In this document: one piece after another, positions 62,354 through 64,000 of the stretch
Position numbering within the stretch: position 1 is the first letter of the stretch
Layout: every line of letters begins with the position of its first letter
Source of the DNA: JAGNXB01 sp942490895
GTDB lineage: Bacteria > Bacteroidota > Bacteroidia > Chitinophagales > Saprospiraceae
NCBI GenBank assembly: GCA_942490895.1
Contig: CALNZC010000058.1
Span: 53,748-117,747, forward strand
DNA length: 64,000 bases
Direction: 5' to 3'
Program-made: the position numbers and the translations under genes
Notes under the pieces: model-generated
Seen by the model: only the letters and a program-made list of their open reading frames with translations
Told to the model about the DNA's origin: nothing
Database searches by the model: none

Positions 62354-64000
62354 CTAAATTCTGCTTTGGTAGGTGTATAGGTCATGGTAGCGACCATTAC
62401 TGGCCAACAGTTCATCGTGTTTTCCTCTTTCGATAATATGGCCATCTTCGATCACCAGTATTTGATCAGCCTGACGAATCGTACTCAAACGGTGAGCGAT
62501 GACAAACGTGGTTCTGTCCTTCATCAATGCACTCAGACTTTTCTGGATAAAGGATTCGCTTTCATTATCCAGGTTAGATGTGGCTTCATCGAGAATAATA
62601 ATCTTGGGATTAGCGAGTAAAGCCCTGGCGATGGAAATACGTTGTTTCTGACCGCCGGACAGCTTGACGCCACGTTCACCGATTAATGTGTCCAGGCCAT
62701 CGTCAAAGCGGTCTGTGAATTCATTGACATAGGCACCCTGGACAGCTTCGAGCAATTGGTCCTCAGTAGCATCTGGTCGAGGAAATAAAATATTCTCCCG
62801 AACGGTGCCTTCAAACAGGAAGTCATCCTGGAGGACCACACCCAGGTGTTGCCGAAAACTTCTCAGATTAACTTTGGATAAATCGGTCCCATCCAGGGTG
62901 ACGACACCGCTATTGGGATTCAGAAAAGTGGCCACCAGGCCGGCAATGGTGGATTTACCAGACCCGGATGAACCGACCAGGGCGGTTACACTTCCTGCCG
63001 GGGCTTTAAAATGGATATTATGAAGTACCTCTTTGTCGTTTCCATAGCTGAAGGAAACATCGTTGAATTCAATATCCCCCACAAAATCAGTAAGTACTTG
63101 AGTACGAACGGCAGGGTCATCTTCTTCATCCATTTCCATTAATTCCTGGGTTCTGTCCAGACCTGCCAAAGCTTCGGTCAGTTGACTTCCGATATTGCCC
63201 ATTTGAACGATGGGTACGATCATAAATCCGAGGACTCCGATAAAGGCGAAAAACTCTCCAGCGGTAAGTTCACCACCCGCCATAAAATAACCACCGATTC
63301 CCATTATTCCAGCGGAGGCCAGACCGAGGAGTAATGTCGCAGAACTCTGAATAAGTGCGTTGGCGGTTAAGCTTTTTTTCACATTCAAATAGAGTCTTTC
63401 CACTCCAGCTTCAAAGGTCAGGCTCTCTTGTTCTTCCGCATTAAACGCTTTGATAACTCTCACTCCATTGAGTGTTTCGGTGAGGCGCCCGGTGACATCC
63501 GAATTGATTTTTCCGCGCACCCGAAAGATGGGCCGAATGTATCCGAAGGCTTTCAAGGCAACCACGGTAAAGATGGATATGGGGAGCAGGACAAACAGGG
63601 TCATCCAGGGATTAATGCTAATGAGGATGATGAAAGCCCCCAGAGATGTGAGTGTCCCGCCAATCAGTTGGACAAAACCGGTACCGACCAGATTGCGGAT
63701 GCCTTCGACGTCATTCATGACTCGGGAAACCAGTCCTCCTGATTTGTGGTCATCGAAGAAGTGGATGGGAAGTCGGAGGAGCTTTTTGGCCACCTTGACG
63801 CGGAGAATAGAGATCATGTGTTGTGCTTCGACACTCAGGAGTCGGGTTAAGGCAAAAGAGGTGGCGGCCTGGATGACCAAAGCGGCACAGACAACGATGA
63901 GCAGATTCATCAACAGGGTCATGTCCTTGTTGGGCACCACATCATCGATGAGGATTTTGGATGCATATGGTGTGACCAGCCCGACAAAACTCTTGATGAT
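62354..64000 (-). CDS. ABC exporter (fused membrane and ATPase domains), 5' end off the window
   Basis: 548 codons plus stop; the gene enters from beyond the right edge (SFVGLVTPYASKILIDDV at its visible start). The membrane domain (six-helix exporter type) has the coupling-helix region SGGLVSRVMNDVEGIRNLVG. The ATPase domain has Walker A GSSGSGKST, signature KLSGGQKQRISIARALL, Walker B IIILDEATSNLD and the switch His in FVIAHRLSTIR. It is of the MsbA/MDR type and probably exports lipid or drugs. It likely works as a dimer. Confidence 0.92.
   Translation of the reverse strand: MIKSFVGLVTPYASKILIDDVVPNKDMTLLMNLLIVVCAALVIQAATSFALTRLLSVEAQHMISILRVKVAKKLLRLPIHFFDDHKSGGLVSRVMNDVEGIRNLVGTGFVQLIGGTLTSLGAFIILISINPWMTLFVLLPISIFTVVALKAFGYIRPIFRVRGKINSDVTGRLTETLNGVRVIKAFNAEEQESLTFEAGVERLYLNVKKSLTANALIQSSATLLLGLASAGIMGIGGYFMAGGELTAGEFFAFIGVLGFMIVPIVQMGNIGSQLTEALAGLDRTQELMEMDEEDDPAVRTQVLTDFVGDIEFNDVSFSYGNDKEVLHNIHFKAPAGSVTALVGSSGSGKSTIAGLVATFLNPNSGVVTLDGTDLSKVNLRSFRQHLGVVLQDDFLFEGTVRENILFPRPDATEDQLLEAVQGAYVNEFTDRFDDGLDTLIGERGVKLSGGQKQRISIARALLANPKIIILDEATSNLDNESESFIQKSLSALMKDRTTFVIAHRLSTIRQADQILVIEDGHIIERGKHDELLASNGRYHDLYTYQSRI

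Overview
The window looks like a piece of a Bacteroidota chromosome, most likely the Saprospiria/Lewinella branch. Supporting signs are a secreted M4 peptidase with a type IX secretion C-terminal sorting tail, ECF sigma factors of the Bacteroidota type, a DUF4252 protein, OmpA proteins with TSP3 or PD40 repeats, several exported TPR-CHAT proteins and one promoter of the Bacteroidota -33/-7 type. No rRNA, tRNA, CRISPR array or prophage was seen.

Layout. 0-6 kb: the N-terminus of an ECF sigma factor, a SpoIIE-type phosphatase, the folate genes pabB-pabA-pabC, and a Crp/Fnr regulator with a small membrane protein and a membrane rhodanese. 6-12.6 kb: DUF2200 and DUF1801 genes, small exported proteins, a SnoaL-like protein, a YifB/ComM ATPase and an acyl-CoA ligase. 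12.8-23 kb: an OmpA/TSP3 protein, an ECF sigma-antisigma-DUF4252 operon, a membrane protein/YncE-like lipoprotein/mtgA run, pth, malic enzyme, a frameshifted glycosyltransferase and a YqeY protein. 23.5-29 kb: thrB-thrC, a hydrolase, ctaA, then a 516 bp AT-rich gene-free region with DnaA-box-like sequences, followed by dtd and mazG. 29-37 kb: hydrolase, OmpA/PD40 protein, tag, an enoyl-reductase-like gene, an Fpg/Nei glycosylase, marC, and a divergent cupin/TetR pair sharing a perfect 20 bp inverted repeat. 37-50 kb: three tandem exported TPR-CHAT proteins, the third frameshifted, and then the M4 metallopeptidase. 50-64 kb: a BaeRF7-like protein, an EF-hand-like protein, a diheme cytochrome c, an HD hydrolase, a 3.3 kb repeat field around a REP-associated transposase, a VOC protein, an M28 peptidase, more repeats, a bestrophin and a truncated ABC exporter.

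Main results. (1) The ctaA-dtd gap is a good candidate for the chromosomal replication origin. It has DnaA boxes, an exact 16-mer parS site about 2 kb to the left, a second near-perfect parS inside thrC, and a change in the sign of GC skew in small hand counts. (2) The repeat field at 54-57.3 kb contains six extra copies, each exactly 109 bp, of the 3' end of the neighbouring VOC gene. They are joined to palindromic REP-like sequence around a RAYT transposase gene; the copies are mosaic and most differences are synonymous. (3) The cluster of exported caspase-like CHAT proteins beside a type IX-secreted protease may be a functional extracytoplasmic proteolysis module.
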